NCBI GenBank assembly: GCA_964604825.1
Contig: CAZSAL010000003.1
Span: forward strand, 1-64,000
Direction of reading: 5' to 3'
Source: CAZSAL01 sp964604825
Lineage (GTDB): Bacteria; Elusimicrobiota; Elusimicrobia; 2-01-FULL-59-12
Length of the DNA: 64,000 bases
Shown here: positions 1 to 6,398 of the stretch, one piece after another
Layout: every line of letters begins with the position of its first letter
How positions within the stretch are numbered: the stretch's first letter is position 1
Notes under the pieces: model-generated
What the model saw: only the letters and a program-made list of their open reading frames with translations
What the model was told of the DNA's origin: nothing
Database searches by the model: none
Translations under genes and position numbers: made by a program

Positions 1-328
1 CCGGGCAGTCAGGAGTTCCTGTGGTCAGGATGCTGGGCTACGATCCTGCTCACCGTGTGATCCTCAAGTGGGATTCCCTGGGCCCAGGCTTTACCTACCA
101 CGTGGTCTATTCCAGGAGCCGGAGCATCAAAGGCGTCGCCCCGCAAAAAAGCTTCCTCCCCTCTTGCCTCACCGGGTCTTCGACCACCCTCTCCCTCGGG
201 GAGAGGGGAGGGTGAGGCTTCCCTGGACACCGCCTCCCGGCGTAGAAAAGCTCTATCTTTTTTACGTTACCGCAATTAATTCCCAGGGAGAGGAAACAGA
301 CGGCAATGGTGCCGTTGATGACAGATGA
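1..328 (+). pseudogene. Fibronectin type III domain protein, broken and 5'-partial
   Basis: Two frames together read as one fibronectin type III domain. The first (from base 3) carries VILKWDSLGPGFTYHVVYSR, the usual W-x(n)-Y-x-V-Y core. The second (to the stop at 326) carries YLFYVTAINSQGEET, the usual last strand of the fold. Between them lies a GC-rich palindromic segment (about 150-225, with CCCTCTCCC facing GGGAGAGGG) that ends the first frame at 213-215. A second palindrome at 318-358 supplies the stop of the second frame. I infer a surface or periplasmic FnIII protein inactivated, or at least split, by repeat insertion. The 5' end lies outside the window. Confidence 0.5.
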
Positions 329-358
329 CAGATTGAACGTACAACTGTCATCTGTCAT
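318..358. repeat. Perfect 14-bp inverted repeat
   Basis: Arms at 318-331 and 345-358 are exact reverse complements (core TGACAGATGACAG against CTGTCATCTGTCA) around a 13-base loop. The element joins the FnIII fragment to the following Cys-rich fragment and puts stops in both frames, so it looks inserted into a once continuous gene. Confidence 0.6.
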
Positions 359-360
359 GA

Positions 361-513
361 CAGGCACTAAAGCCACGCGAACCGGATATTTTCAAATGCC
401 CGTACTGCCCGTGCGATAAGTATTTCCATCATGAAGGCCGCTGCCTGCTTTGCAATGTGAAGCATCCTCCCGAGCCGCAGTCTCCGCCGCCAAAAAATAA
501 AACGACCGAATAA
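361..513 (+). pseudogene. Cys-rich zinc-ribbon-like C-terminal fragment
   Basis: An open frame after a stop at 358-360 encodes about 50 residues with CPYCPCDKYFHHEGRCLLCN, a C-x2-C-x(n)-C-x2-C pattern that could bind zinc, followed by a Pro/Lys-rich tail. There is no start codon with a ribosome site. It follows the FnIII fragment on the same strand, separated only by the inverted repeat. I therefore read it as the former C-terminal tail of that protein, although an independent small protein is possible. Confidence 0.4.
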
Positions 514-562
514 TTTCCGCCTAAGTAGCTCTAACAGTTATCCGTCACTGTATCATTGGCGG
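489..562 (+). other. Recurring structured element, copy 1
   Basis: The stretch contains CCAAAAAATAAA, then GAATAATTT, then CTCTAACAGTTAT, a pattern repeated at 1121-1190, 1992-2067 and, less completely, 32455-32495. ACAGT (534-538) can pair with ACTGT (547-551), and CCGCC (517-521) with GGCGG (558-562). In copy 2 both stems are kept with different bases. Function unknown. Confidence 0.45.
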
Positions 563-576
563 GCAAGCGGAGGTGC

Positions 577-1131
577 ATGATGAAACTTATTTCGGAAAAA
601 GATCTGCAGGCACGGATACATATGATTCGTGAACAACGCGTGATGCTTGACGCTGATCTGGCGGAAATTTACGGGGTATCTACTAGAGCCCTTAACCAGG
701 CAGTAAAAAGAAATCGAAGAAGATTCCCGTCTGATTTCGTATTCCAGTTGAATAAGACGGAGATGAAAAATTGGATGTCACAATTTGTGACATCCAAATC
801 TTCCCTGAAAATGGGGCTAAGGAAACCGCCGTATGCCTTTACCGAGCATGGAGCCATAATGGCTGCCCACGTGCTGAGAAGCGGACGTGCCATTCGCATG
901 AGTGTTTTTGTGACCCGCGCGTTTATAAAAATGCGTTCACTGCTGGGGGAACGTCAGGAACTCGCAAAACAACTGGCTGCTCTGGAGAGAAAGCTGACGC
1001 AGCGGCTGGATATCCATGAAATGGCTATAGTCGATGTTCTGCGGCGTGTCATACAGCTGCTTGACCCGGCGCCGACACCGCTTCTGCCGACGCCCCGGCA
1101 GCGCCGAATTGGTTTTCGATCCAAAAAATAA
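577..1131 (+). CDS. ORF6N domain DNA-binding protein
   Basis: About 184 residues. The N-terminal half matches the ORF6N domain: IREQRVMLDADLAEIYGVST, then ALNQAVKRNRRRFPSDFVFQL, then FTEHGAIMAAHVLRS. The C-terminal part is charged and helical, probably coiled coil. ORF6N proteins are found in phages, plasmids and genomic islands and are thought to bind DNA; targets are unknown. The ATG at 577 (or 580) is chosen because GGAGG lies 3-6 bases upstream; a TTG at 556 is possible but less likely. The neighbours are a toxin-antitoxin pair and repeated elements, which fits an accessory island. Confidence 0.85.
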   Translation: MMKLISEKDLQARIHMIREQRVMLDADLAEIYGVSTRALNQAVKRNRRRFPSDFVFQLNKTEMKNWMSQFVTSKSSLKMGLRKPPYAFTEHGAIMAAHVLRSGRAIRMSVFVTRAFIKMRSLLGERQELAKQLAALERKLTQRLDIHEMAIVDVLRRVIQLLDPAPTPLLPTPRQRRIGFRSKK

Positions 1132-1190
1132 ATTGAATAAATTCTTCCTTCGCTGTCTAACAGTTATGGCGTTAAATTATCTGTTGAAGG
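1121..1190 (+). other. Recurring structured element, copy 2
   Basis: It begins at the stop codon of the ORF6N gene and shows the order CCAAAAAATAAA, GAATAAATT, GTCTAACAGTTAT. AACAG (1159-1163) pairs with CTGTT (1181-1185), and CCTTC (1147-1151) with GAAGG (1186-1190). The stem positions correspond to those of copy 1 but the bases differ. Confidence 0.45.
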
Positions 1191-1203
1191 TGCGTAAACT
1201 TTA

Positions 1204-1533
1204 GTGTACACTAATATGAGAAAAGTTATCCGCTACAAAACGGCCGGAGGCCGTGAGCCCTACACCGATTATCTCGATTCGCTTAGAGATCGGTTGACTG
1301 CAGCCAAGATGCGCTCACGTATCAGACGCGCAGGTCTCGGCAATCTTGGCGACTACAAGCCCGTGGGAAACGGCGTACTGGAATTACGTATGGATTGGGG
1401 GCCTGGTTTCAGATTGTATGTCGGATTAGACGGAGACAAACTTATCGTTCTGATGGCCGGGGATAAGAGTACTCAACAGCGCGATATCATGCGGGCACAT
1501 ATTTATTTGACGGATTATAGGGGGAATAAATGA
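1204..1533 (+). CDS. RelE/HigB-family (Gp49-like) toxin
   Basis: 109 residues (105 if the ATG at 1216 is used instead of the GTG at 1204). The sequence reads YLDSLRDRLTAAKMRSRIRR, GNLGDYKPVGNGVLELRMDW, FRLYVGLDGDKLIVLMAGDK. This is the layout of the phage-derived Gp49-like/HigB toxins of the RelE superfamily, which cleave mRNA on the ribosome. It overlaps the next gene by four bases (ATGA), as expected for a toxin-first pair in which translation is coupled. Toxin activity is inferred from family and context. Confidence 0.88.
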   Translation: MYTNMRKVIRYKTAGGREPYTDYLDSLRDRLTAAKMRSRIRRAGLGNLGDYKPVGNGVLELRMDWGPGFRLYVGLDGDKLIVLMAGDKSTQQRDIMRAHIYLTDYRGNK

Positions 1534-1829
1534 GACGCTACCGTACGGATGAAGAGGCTCTCAAAGAAGAATTAAAGGATCCGCGCGAAGCTGCGCTGTA
1601 TTTGAACGCTGTTCTTGAAGAAAACGATCAGGAATTATTGATGGTCGCGTTGGCTGATGTGGCACGGGCGCATGGACTGGGCAGGATGGCAAAACGTGCG
1701 CATCTTTCACGCATGGGCCTGTACAAGGTTCTTTCCGCGCATCAGAATCCGCAACTCGGCACATTTCTGTCTATTCTTGAAGCCTCCGGCATCACAATCC
1801 AGTTTAAATCGAAAGCCCTAGCCGCCTGA
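1530..1829 (+). CDS. HI1420-type addiction module antidote (HTH)
   Basis: 99 residues. The C-terminal two thirds form a helix-turn-helix of the addiction-module antidote family: ALADVARAHGLGRMAKRAHL followed by SRMGLYKVLSAHQNPQLGTF. The family partners with Gp49/HigB-type toxins, neutralises them and represses the shared promoter. It starts inside the toxin stop codon, so the two are a single transcription unit. It appears full length and intact. Confidence 0.88.
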   Translation: MRRYRTDEEALKEELKDPREAALYLNAVLEENDQELLMVALADVARAHGLGRMAKRAHLSRMGLYKVLSAHQNPQLGTFLSILEASGITIQFKSKALAA

Positions 1830-1991
1830 ACCAATACGGCTGTGGGGACAGTACTTGTCTCTATTAATCATGTGCCAGGCACGGTCGGGCAGGAACGCAG
1901 GGCTGGGGGACGTAGCTGCCTAACTGCTTTTTATATTTTTCGAACCAGCGCATCCCACAAACGACGTTTAGGTATCTACCACTTTCCTGCT

Positions 1992-2067
1992 AATCCAAAA
2001 AAACAATCGAATATTTTTATTGATGCGGCCTCTAGCAGTCATGAGCAAATAAATCTCTTGATAGCTG
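1992..2067 (+). other. Recurring structured element, copy 3
   Basis: It shows CCAAAAAAACAA, GAATATTTTT and CTCTAGCAGTCAT in the same order and spacing as copies 1 and 2. A hairpin is possible between CAGTCATGAG (2036-2045) and CTCTTGATAGCTG (2055-2067), with one mismatch and a short bulge. It precedes the ribosome site of the decayed toxin gene at 2100. The stretch from 1830 to 1991 shows no gene. Confidence 0.4.
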
Positions 2068-2099
2068 GGAGCATATAAGCTCCTATTAAGGAGGCGGGC

Positions 2100-2225
2100 A
2101 TGGAAGTCACCACGCGAATCATCGACTATTACTATACGCCGAATCAAAAATGCCCATATAAAATATGGTTTTCCTCTCTCGGAAAAACGCAGCAATTGAT
2201 GGTCGATATCCGGTTAAACCGCGTT
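2100..2225 (+). pseudogene. Truncated RelE/HigB-type toxin remnant
   Basis: After a good ribosome site (AAGGAGG at 2088-2094) the ATG at 2100 opens a frame reading MEVTTRIIDYYYTPNQKCPY, then KIWFSSLGKTQQLMVDIRLN. This matches the first 40 or so residues of Gp49-like toxins. It then runs into unrelated Cys-rich sequence around 2225, and the core strands and catalytic region are missing. No antidote gene follows. I read it as the 5' remnant of a second toxin-antitoxin module. Confidence 0.55.
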
Positions 2226-2470
2226 CGGCTGGCGGCTTGCGCTTGTTCCCAGACAAGTCCCACGCAAGGATGCTGCTTGAGGAGAATCTACAATCTACGA
2301 TCTACGGCGCTTAGCCACTTTAACCTGTTCATCAGAGGAGAAAGGTATTCCTGCCTGTAAGCATCTCCGGCCTTGATCTGAAAGCCGTGAACCCTGCCCG
2401 GCGGTCTTGAGCGCAATCCTTCGCCGCATAATAATCGTTTTTCGTCGGGGATTACATGCTAAAATGAATA
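2226..2470. other. Intergenic stretch without a recognisable gene
   Basis: It contains a short hairpin (CTTGT...ACAAG near 2247-2262), a direct repeat of AATCTAC/GATCTAC near 2286-2305, and no ribosome site followed by a credible frame on either strand. It probably includes decayed toxin-antitoxin sequence. Confidence 0.4.
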
Positions 2471-2641
2471 ATGGTTTATTGCTCAAATTGCGGGCTGATT
2501 CAGTCCAGATGGCATCGAAAGCAGGGGTTCACCATCGGCAAGAAAAAATACTGCTGCATGGAGTGCGGCTTCAGCGGCTGCATCTGCCTGCCGCGTCCCA
2601 ACCGTAAGACCCTTCCCAAATCGGTTCGCGATCAAGCTTAA
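2471..2641 (+). CDS. Small zinc-ribbon protein
   Basis: 56 residues, starting MVYCSNCGLIQSRW and continuing KKKYCCMECGFSGCICLPRP. There are two Cys pairs (YCSNCG and CCMECG) about 24 residues apart plus two extra Cys, a layout typical of small structural zinc ribbons, with a basic tail ending at 2641. No good ribosome site precedes the ATG, and an in-frame stop just upstream (2465-2467) fixes the maximum length. It ends 26 bases before livH. Function unknown. Confidence 0.5.
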   Translation: MVYCSNCGLIQSRWHRKQGFTIGKKKYCCMECGFSGCICLPRPNRKTLPKSVRDQA

Positions 2642-2650
2642 TAATAATTT

Positions 2651-2656
2651 TATAAT
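2651..2656 (+). promoter_or_regulatory. -10-like TATAAT upstream of livH
   Basis: A consensus TATAAT lies 11 bases before the livH start codon, giving a predicted 5' leader of only a few bases. No -35 match was recognised. Confidence 0.4.
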
Positions 2657-2667
2657 CCCATTCGTAG

Positions 2668-3567
2668 ATGGCCCTTCAACAGCTCATTAACGGTCTGACT
2701 CTGGGATCGCTTTATGCCCTGATCGCGCTGGGGTATACCATGGTCTATGGCGTGCTGCTCATGATTAACTTCGCGCATTCGGAGATTTTCATGACCGGCG
2801 CGTTCGTGAGCTGCCTAGTGCTGCGTTCGCCGCTTACGAAGGGATGTTCCCCGCTCGAGGCCTTTTTCATAGCGGTTTTGTCGGCTTTGATAGTGGCGTC
2901 TGTGCTTGCCGTTATGATGGAACGCACGGCCTACCGGCCGCTCCGCCACGCTCCGCGCCTGGCTCCGCTGATTTCGGCAATCGGTGTTTCGCTTTTTCTG
3001 CAAAATGCGGGATTTCTTTTTATTTCCGATCAGTCGCTTGCTTTCCCGGCAGTTTTTGCCGTGCGTCACTTCAAAATTGCGGGCGCCGGGATCAATTCTC
3101 TTCAACTGCTGATCATCGGAACTTCTCTCGGGTTGATGCTGGGTTTGCGTTATTTTGTAAACAACACGCGCATCGGCATTGCCATGCGCGCTACGGCGCA
3201 GGATGCGCCTACCGCGTCCCTGATGGGCATCCCCGTTAACGGCATTATTGCACTGACATTTCTTCTGGGCGGAGCCCTGGGCGGCATTGCCGGGGCTTTA
3301 AACGGCATGTACTACGGTTCTATCAAGTACAACATGGGTTTTGTCCCGGGGATGAAAGCATTCACCGCCGCGGTTCTGGGCGGCATCGGCAATATCCCGG
3401 GCGCCATGTGGGGGGGATTTATTCTGGGAATCGTTGAATCCATGGCAGCCGGGCTGATTCCTAACGGCGCGGAATGGAAAGACGTTGTCGCTTTCAGCAT
3501 ACTGATCATCGTCCTGCTGTTCCGCCCCGAAGGGCTTTTCGGCAGGCATGTGCCGGAGAAAGTCTAA
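2668..3567 (+). CDS. livH: Branched-chain amino acid ABC transporter permease LivH
   Basis: 299 residues, the usual LivH length. It is a polytopic inner-membrane protein with about eight hydrophobic segments, including the family stretches GLTLGSLYALIALGYTMVYG near the N-terminus and FTAAVLGGIGNIPGAMWGGF near residue 235. With LivM it forms the membrane channel for leucine, isoleucine and valine, or for related substrates such as amides or urea in some members. First gene of a livHMGF cluster. No periplasmic binding protein gene is in the window, so the substrate is uncertain. Confidence 0.93.
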   Translation: MALQQLINGLTLGSLYALIALGYTMVYGVLLMINFAHSEIFMTGAFVSCLVLRSPLTKGCSPLEAFFIAVLSALIVASVLAVMMERTAYRPLRHAPRLAPLISAIGVSLFLQNAGFLFISDQSLAFPAVFAVRHFKIAGAGINSLQLLIIGTSLGLMLGLRYFVNNTRIGIAMRATAQDAPTASLMGIPVNGIIALTFLLGGALGGIAGALNGMYYGSIKYNMGFVPGMKAFTAAVLGGIGNIPGAMWGGFILGIVESMAAGLIPNGAEWKDVVAFSILIIVLLFRPEGLFGRHVPEKV

Positions 3568-3574
3568 ACGGCAG

Positions 3575-3660
3575 GTAAAAAGTGAAAAGTGAAAGGTAAA
3601 AAATGAGGTTTTTTAAATGAAGCGCCGTTATTCCTTACTTTTTACCTTTTCCCTTTTACT
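3575..3660. repeat. Palindromic repeat family D, copy 1 (A/G-rich arm, T/C-rich arm)
   Basis: A purine arm (GTAAAAAGTGAAAAGTGAAA) is followed after a short spacer by a complementary pyrimidine arm (TTACTTTTTACCTTTTCCCT). The right arm is read as codons 4-14 of livM. Related copies lie at 50816-50916 and 55686-55760. Confidence 0.65.
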
Positions 3661-4642
3661 TGGTGTTTTTGGTGTTGGCCCGTACTTCCTGCAGGCTACC
3701 CGCGGGGCCTTCATCATCCGGATCGCCGGCATAACCGGGCTGTACATGCTGCTCGCGCTTGGCCTGAACCTGGTGGTGGGGTTTGTCGGGCTCCTGGATC
3801 TAGGGTTCATGGCTTTCTACGCAATTGGCGCGTATACGTCCGCTCTCCTGGCCATCCACGGCTGGTCGTTTATTCCCTGTACCGCGGCAGCCGTAGCTGT
3901 GACCATGCTAGTACGTCTTGTCGTGGGATTCCCTGCGCTTCGCCTGCGCGGTGATTATCTGGCTATAGTTACGCTTGGTTTCGGCGAAGTGACCCGTCTC
4001 GTATTGAATAACCTGGATGCGCTCACCAACGGCCCCAAGGGCCTCCCTCGTATCGGTGAAAATATCCCGCCGCCAAAAATTCTTGGCATCGTTTTGTCAA
4101 CGAACCTGCATTTCTACTATCTCATTGTCATGTGTGTTGTTGCGGCGATATGGCTTTGTTATCGTCTGGACCATTCGCGCCTGGGCCGGGCCTGGGTGGC
4201 CATCCGGGAAGATGAAATCGCGGCGGAACTGATGGGTGTCAACGTCACCAAACAAAAGATTGTGGCCTTTGTGGCCAGCGCATTTTTCGCAGCCGTGGCA
4301 GGATCGATTTTCGCGCACTGGGAAAGCTTTGTGACGCCGGAATCTTTTACGTTCTGGGAATCCTGCCTTCTCGTCTGCGCCGTCGTGCTTGGCGGCATGG
4401 GGTCCATCGCAGGCGTGGTTTTAGGAGCCGGTTGCATTGTAATTGTGCCCGAAATCCTTCGCGATCTTCTGGGAACGTCTTTTGCCAATGCTCGGTACCT
4501 TCTTTTCGGACTGTCGCTCATCCTTATGGCGATTTACCGGCCTCAGGGGTTGTGGCCCAGCCGCCGCCGCACCATGGAACTGCGCCCTGCCGAACCGGAA
4601 AGTTCGCCATCCTCCCTTTTTGATGTTGAGGAAGATCAATGA
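3617..4642 (+). CDS. livM: Branched-chain amino acid ABC transporter permease LivM
   Basis: 341 residues with about nine hydrophobic segments. Family signatures are ALGLNLVVGFVGLLDLGFMA, LRLRGDYLAIVTLGFGEVTR and AWVAIREDEIAAELMGVNVT (the cytoplasmic EAA-like loop). It pairs with LivH in the transporter channel. It overlaps livG by four bases (ATGA). The start at 3617 is oddly placed: codons 4-14 (YSLLFTFSLLLG) are encoded by the right arm of a dispersed palindromic repeat, so the first hydrophobic segment is at least partly repeat-derived. The C-terminal 25 residues are hydrophilic. Confidence 0.92.
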   Translation: MKRRYSLLFTFSLLLGVFGVGPYFLQATRGAFIIRIAGITGLYMLLALGLNLVVGFVGLLDLGFMAFYAIGAYTSALLAIHGWSFIPCTAAAVAVTMLVRLVVGFPALRLRGDYLAIVTLGFGEVTRLVLNNLDALTNGPKGLPRIGENIPPPKILGIVLSTNLHFYYLIVMCVVAAIWLCYRLDHSRLGRAWVAIREDEIAAELMGVNVTKQKIVAFVASAFFAAVAGSIFAHWESFVTPESFTFWESCLLVCAVVLGGMGSIAGVVLGAGCIVIVPEILRDLLGTSFANARYLLFGLSLILMAIYRPQGLWPSRRRTMELRPAEPESSPSSLFDVEEDQ

Positions 4643-5403
4643 GTCTTCTCGAAGCTATCGGTGTCACCAAAATATTCGGAGGAATCGCGGCTCTTGACGG
4701 CATTGATCTTTCCATACATGAGGGGGATATCCTCGGACTGATTGGTCCGAATGGAGCGGGCAAAACGACTTTTTTTAATGTGCTTACCGGTCTTTATCAG
4801 CCTGAGGAGGGGGATATCCTTTTTCAGGATCAGCGCATCAACGGTCTGGCGCCTCATCAGATCACGGCACTGGGTATTGCCCGCACTTTTCAGAACATAA
4901 GGCTTTTCCCGAACATGTCCGCCATCGAAAACATCATGACGGCGCGTCATTGCCGGACAAAAACGGAAATTTTCTCAACGATCCTGAAAACGCCGTCTTT
5001 TGTCAGGGAAGAATCTGAAATCGTCAAGGCTGCGCGCGACCTGCTGAATTTTGTAAAGCTGCTGGATCGCGGCAACGCCCTGGCAAAAAATCTGCCTTAC
5101 GGCGAGCAGCGCCGCCTGGAAATTGCCCGGGCGCTGGCCACCGAACCCAAGTTGCTGCTCCTCGACGAGCCGACTGCCGGGATGAATCCTGCGGAAAGCG
5201 AAGAATTAATGCATTTGATCCGGCAGATTCAGAAACGCGGTATTACTGTGCTGCTTATCGAACATCAGATGCGCGTGGTCATGAATTTGTGCCGCCGGGT
5301 GGTCGTGCTCGATTATGGCGAGAAAGTTGCGGACGGCACGCCCGCTGAGATTCAGAGCAACCCCGCGGTGATTGAGGCGTATTTGGGAAAAACCGGTGAG
5401 TGA
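4639..5403 (+). CDS. livG: Branched-chain amino acid ABC transporter ATPase LivG
   Basis: 254 residues. ABC ATPase with Walker A GPNGAGKTT near residue 37, the LivG-type insertion around RTFQNIRLFPNMSAIENIM, signature LPYGEQRRLEIARAL, Walker B LLLLDEPTAG and switch histidine in LLIEHQM. It powers the LivHM permease from the cytoplasmic face. It starts within the livM stop codon. After it, livF is displaced by 284 bases of repeats, where liv operons normally place it directly downstream. Confidence 0.95.
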   Translation: MSLLEAIGVTKIFGGIAALDGIDLSIHEGDILGLIGPNGAGKTTFFNVLTGLYQPEEGDILFQDQRINGLAPHQITALGIARTFQNIRLFPNMSAIENIMTARHCRTKTEIFSTILKTPSFVREESEIVKAARDLLNFVKLLDRGNALAKNLPYGEQRRLEIARALATEPKLLLLDEPTAGMNPAESEELMHLIRQIQKRGITVLLIEHQMRVVMNLCRRVVVLDYGEKVADGTPAEIQSNPAVIEAYLGKTGE

Positions 5404-5407
5404 CCAT

Positions 5408-5535
5408 CCGCCGGCACAAGGCCGGCGGCATCCCTGCCCTCACCCTCGCGTCCGTTCCGTCCGCTACTCCCTCTCCCGCCTGAGGCGGGAGAGGGAGAGG
5501 CCGACCCCAGGGAGAGCCGAGGGTGAGGGTAGGTT
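5408..5535. repeat. GC-rich palindromic repeats after livG (family B)
   Basis: A perfect hairpin CCGCCGGC...GCCGGCGG (5408-5428) is followed by a longer palindromic element (5431-5535) in which CCCTCACCCTCG faces CGAGGGTGAGGG, and CTCCCTCTCCCGCC faces GGCGGGAGAGGGAG. Related elements occur at 150-225 and 58468-58602. No gene is present. Confidence 0.6.
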
Positions 5536-5600
5536 CTACAACGTCTCATCCGCTCCCGCAAGGAGAGCGGCATTCGACAAAGGAACAGGAAGTAAATTCC

Positions 5601-5677
5601 GTCATTCCCGAGGTAGTAATCGGGAATCTAGTTGTTTTAAAAAGGCTGGATCCCCGCTAACTACATGCGGGGATGAC
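5601..5677. repeat. Palindromic repeat family C (GTCATTCCCG...)
   Basis: It begins GTCATTCCCGAGG and ends GCGGGGATGAC, with two internal inverted arms (TCCCGAGG-type and TCCCCGC-type). The same family is at 21656-21731, 24770-24848 and 26672-26752. It abuts the start of livF and supplies an in-frame ATG at 5673. Confidence 0.7.
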
Positions 5678-5687
5678 ATCTTGTTTT

Positions 5688-6398
5688 ATGTTAAGCATTA
5701 AAGACCTTCGCACGCTGCATGGCCGCAAGATCGAGGCGCTGAAAGGCGTTTCTCTGGAGGTGCTGCCGGGAGAGATCGTGGCGCTGATCGGCGCAAACGG
5801 CGCCGGGAAGACAACGCTTCTGCGGTCCGTATCCGGCCTGCTGCCGTCCGATTCGGGAGAAATAGTTTTCGAAGGGCAGGCTATCGGGGGGCGTCCGCCG
5901 CATCAGGTTGCTTCGCTGGGAATTGTTTATGTGCCGGAGGGCCGCCGCGTATTCCCGCGTCTGACTGTTTACGAAAACCTGGAAGTGGGAGCGTACCTGA
6001 GGGGGGATCATCAAAGCATTCAAGAGGATCTGGACAGGATGATGGCGCTTTTCCCTGTTCTTCGCGACCGTCGGAAGCAGATGGGGGCTACGCTTTCCGG
6101 CGGAGAACAGCAGATGCTCGCCATGGCGCGCGCGCTGATGGCGCGTCCGAAGCTGCTTATGCTGGACGAGCCTTCGATGGGGCTGGCTCCGCTCATGGTG
6201 GAAAAGATTTTTGAAATTATCGCGGAGATTCACCATCAGGGTATGACTATACTGATGGTGGAACAGAACGCGCGTAAGGCCCTGCAAATTGCCCAGCGCG
6301 CTTACGTTATTGAAACGGGTAAAATTGTTCTGCAGGGACCGGCCGGCGATCTGCTTAATGATCCGCAGGTCAGGAAGGCGTATCTTGGAATCTCGTAA
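5688..6398 (+). CDS. livF: Branched-chain amino acid ABC transporter ATPase LivF
   Basis: 236 residues from the ATG at 5688 (MLSIKDLRTLHGRK). An upstream in-frame ATG at 5673 belongs to the adjoining repeat and would add MTSCF, which the family lacks. Walker A GANGAGKTT, signature LSGGEQQMLAMARAL, Walker B LLMLDEPSMGLAP and VEQNA are all present. It is the second ATPase of the Liv transporter. cinA starts inside its last codons, so the two are translationally linked although unrelated in function. Confidence 0.94.
   Translation: MLSIKDLRTLHGRKIEALKGVSLEVLPGEIVALIGANGAGKTTLLRSVSGLLPSDSGEIVFEGQAIGGRPPHQVASLGIVYVPEGRRVFPRLTVYENLEVGAYLRGDHQSIQEDLDRMMALFPVLRDRRKQMGATLSGGEQQMLAMARALMARPKLLMLDEPSMGLAPLMVEKIFEIIAEIHHQGMTILMVEQNARKALQIAQRAYVIETGKIVLQGPAGDLLNDPQVRKAYLGIS

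Noticed and set aside
489..2067. Classical integron attC sites around the toxin-antitoxin genes
   Set aside because: Copy 2 has GTCTAAC and GTTAAAT, but copies 1 and 3 lack a GTTRRRY core at the right end, and no integrase was seen. I keep only the observation of a recurring structured element.
1842..2078. Possible 78-codon gene after the antidote
   Set aside because: It has no ribosome site and low-quality protein sequence, and it overlaps the recurring element at 1992-2067.
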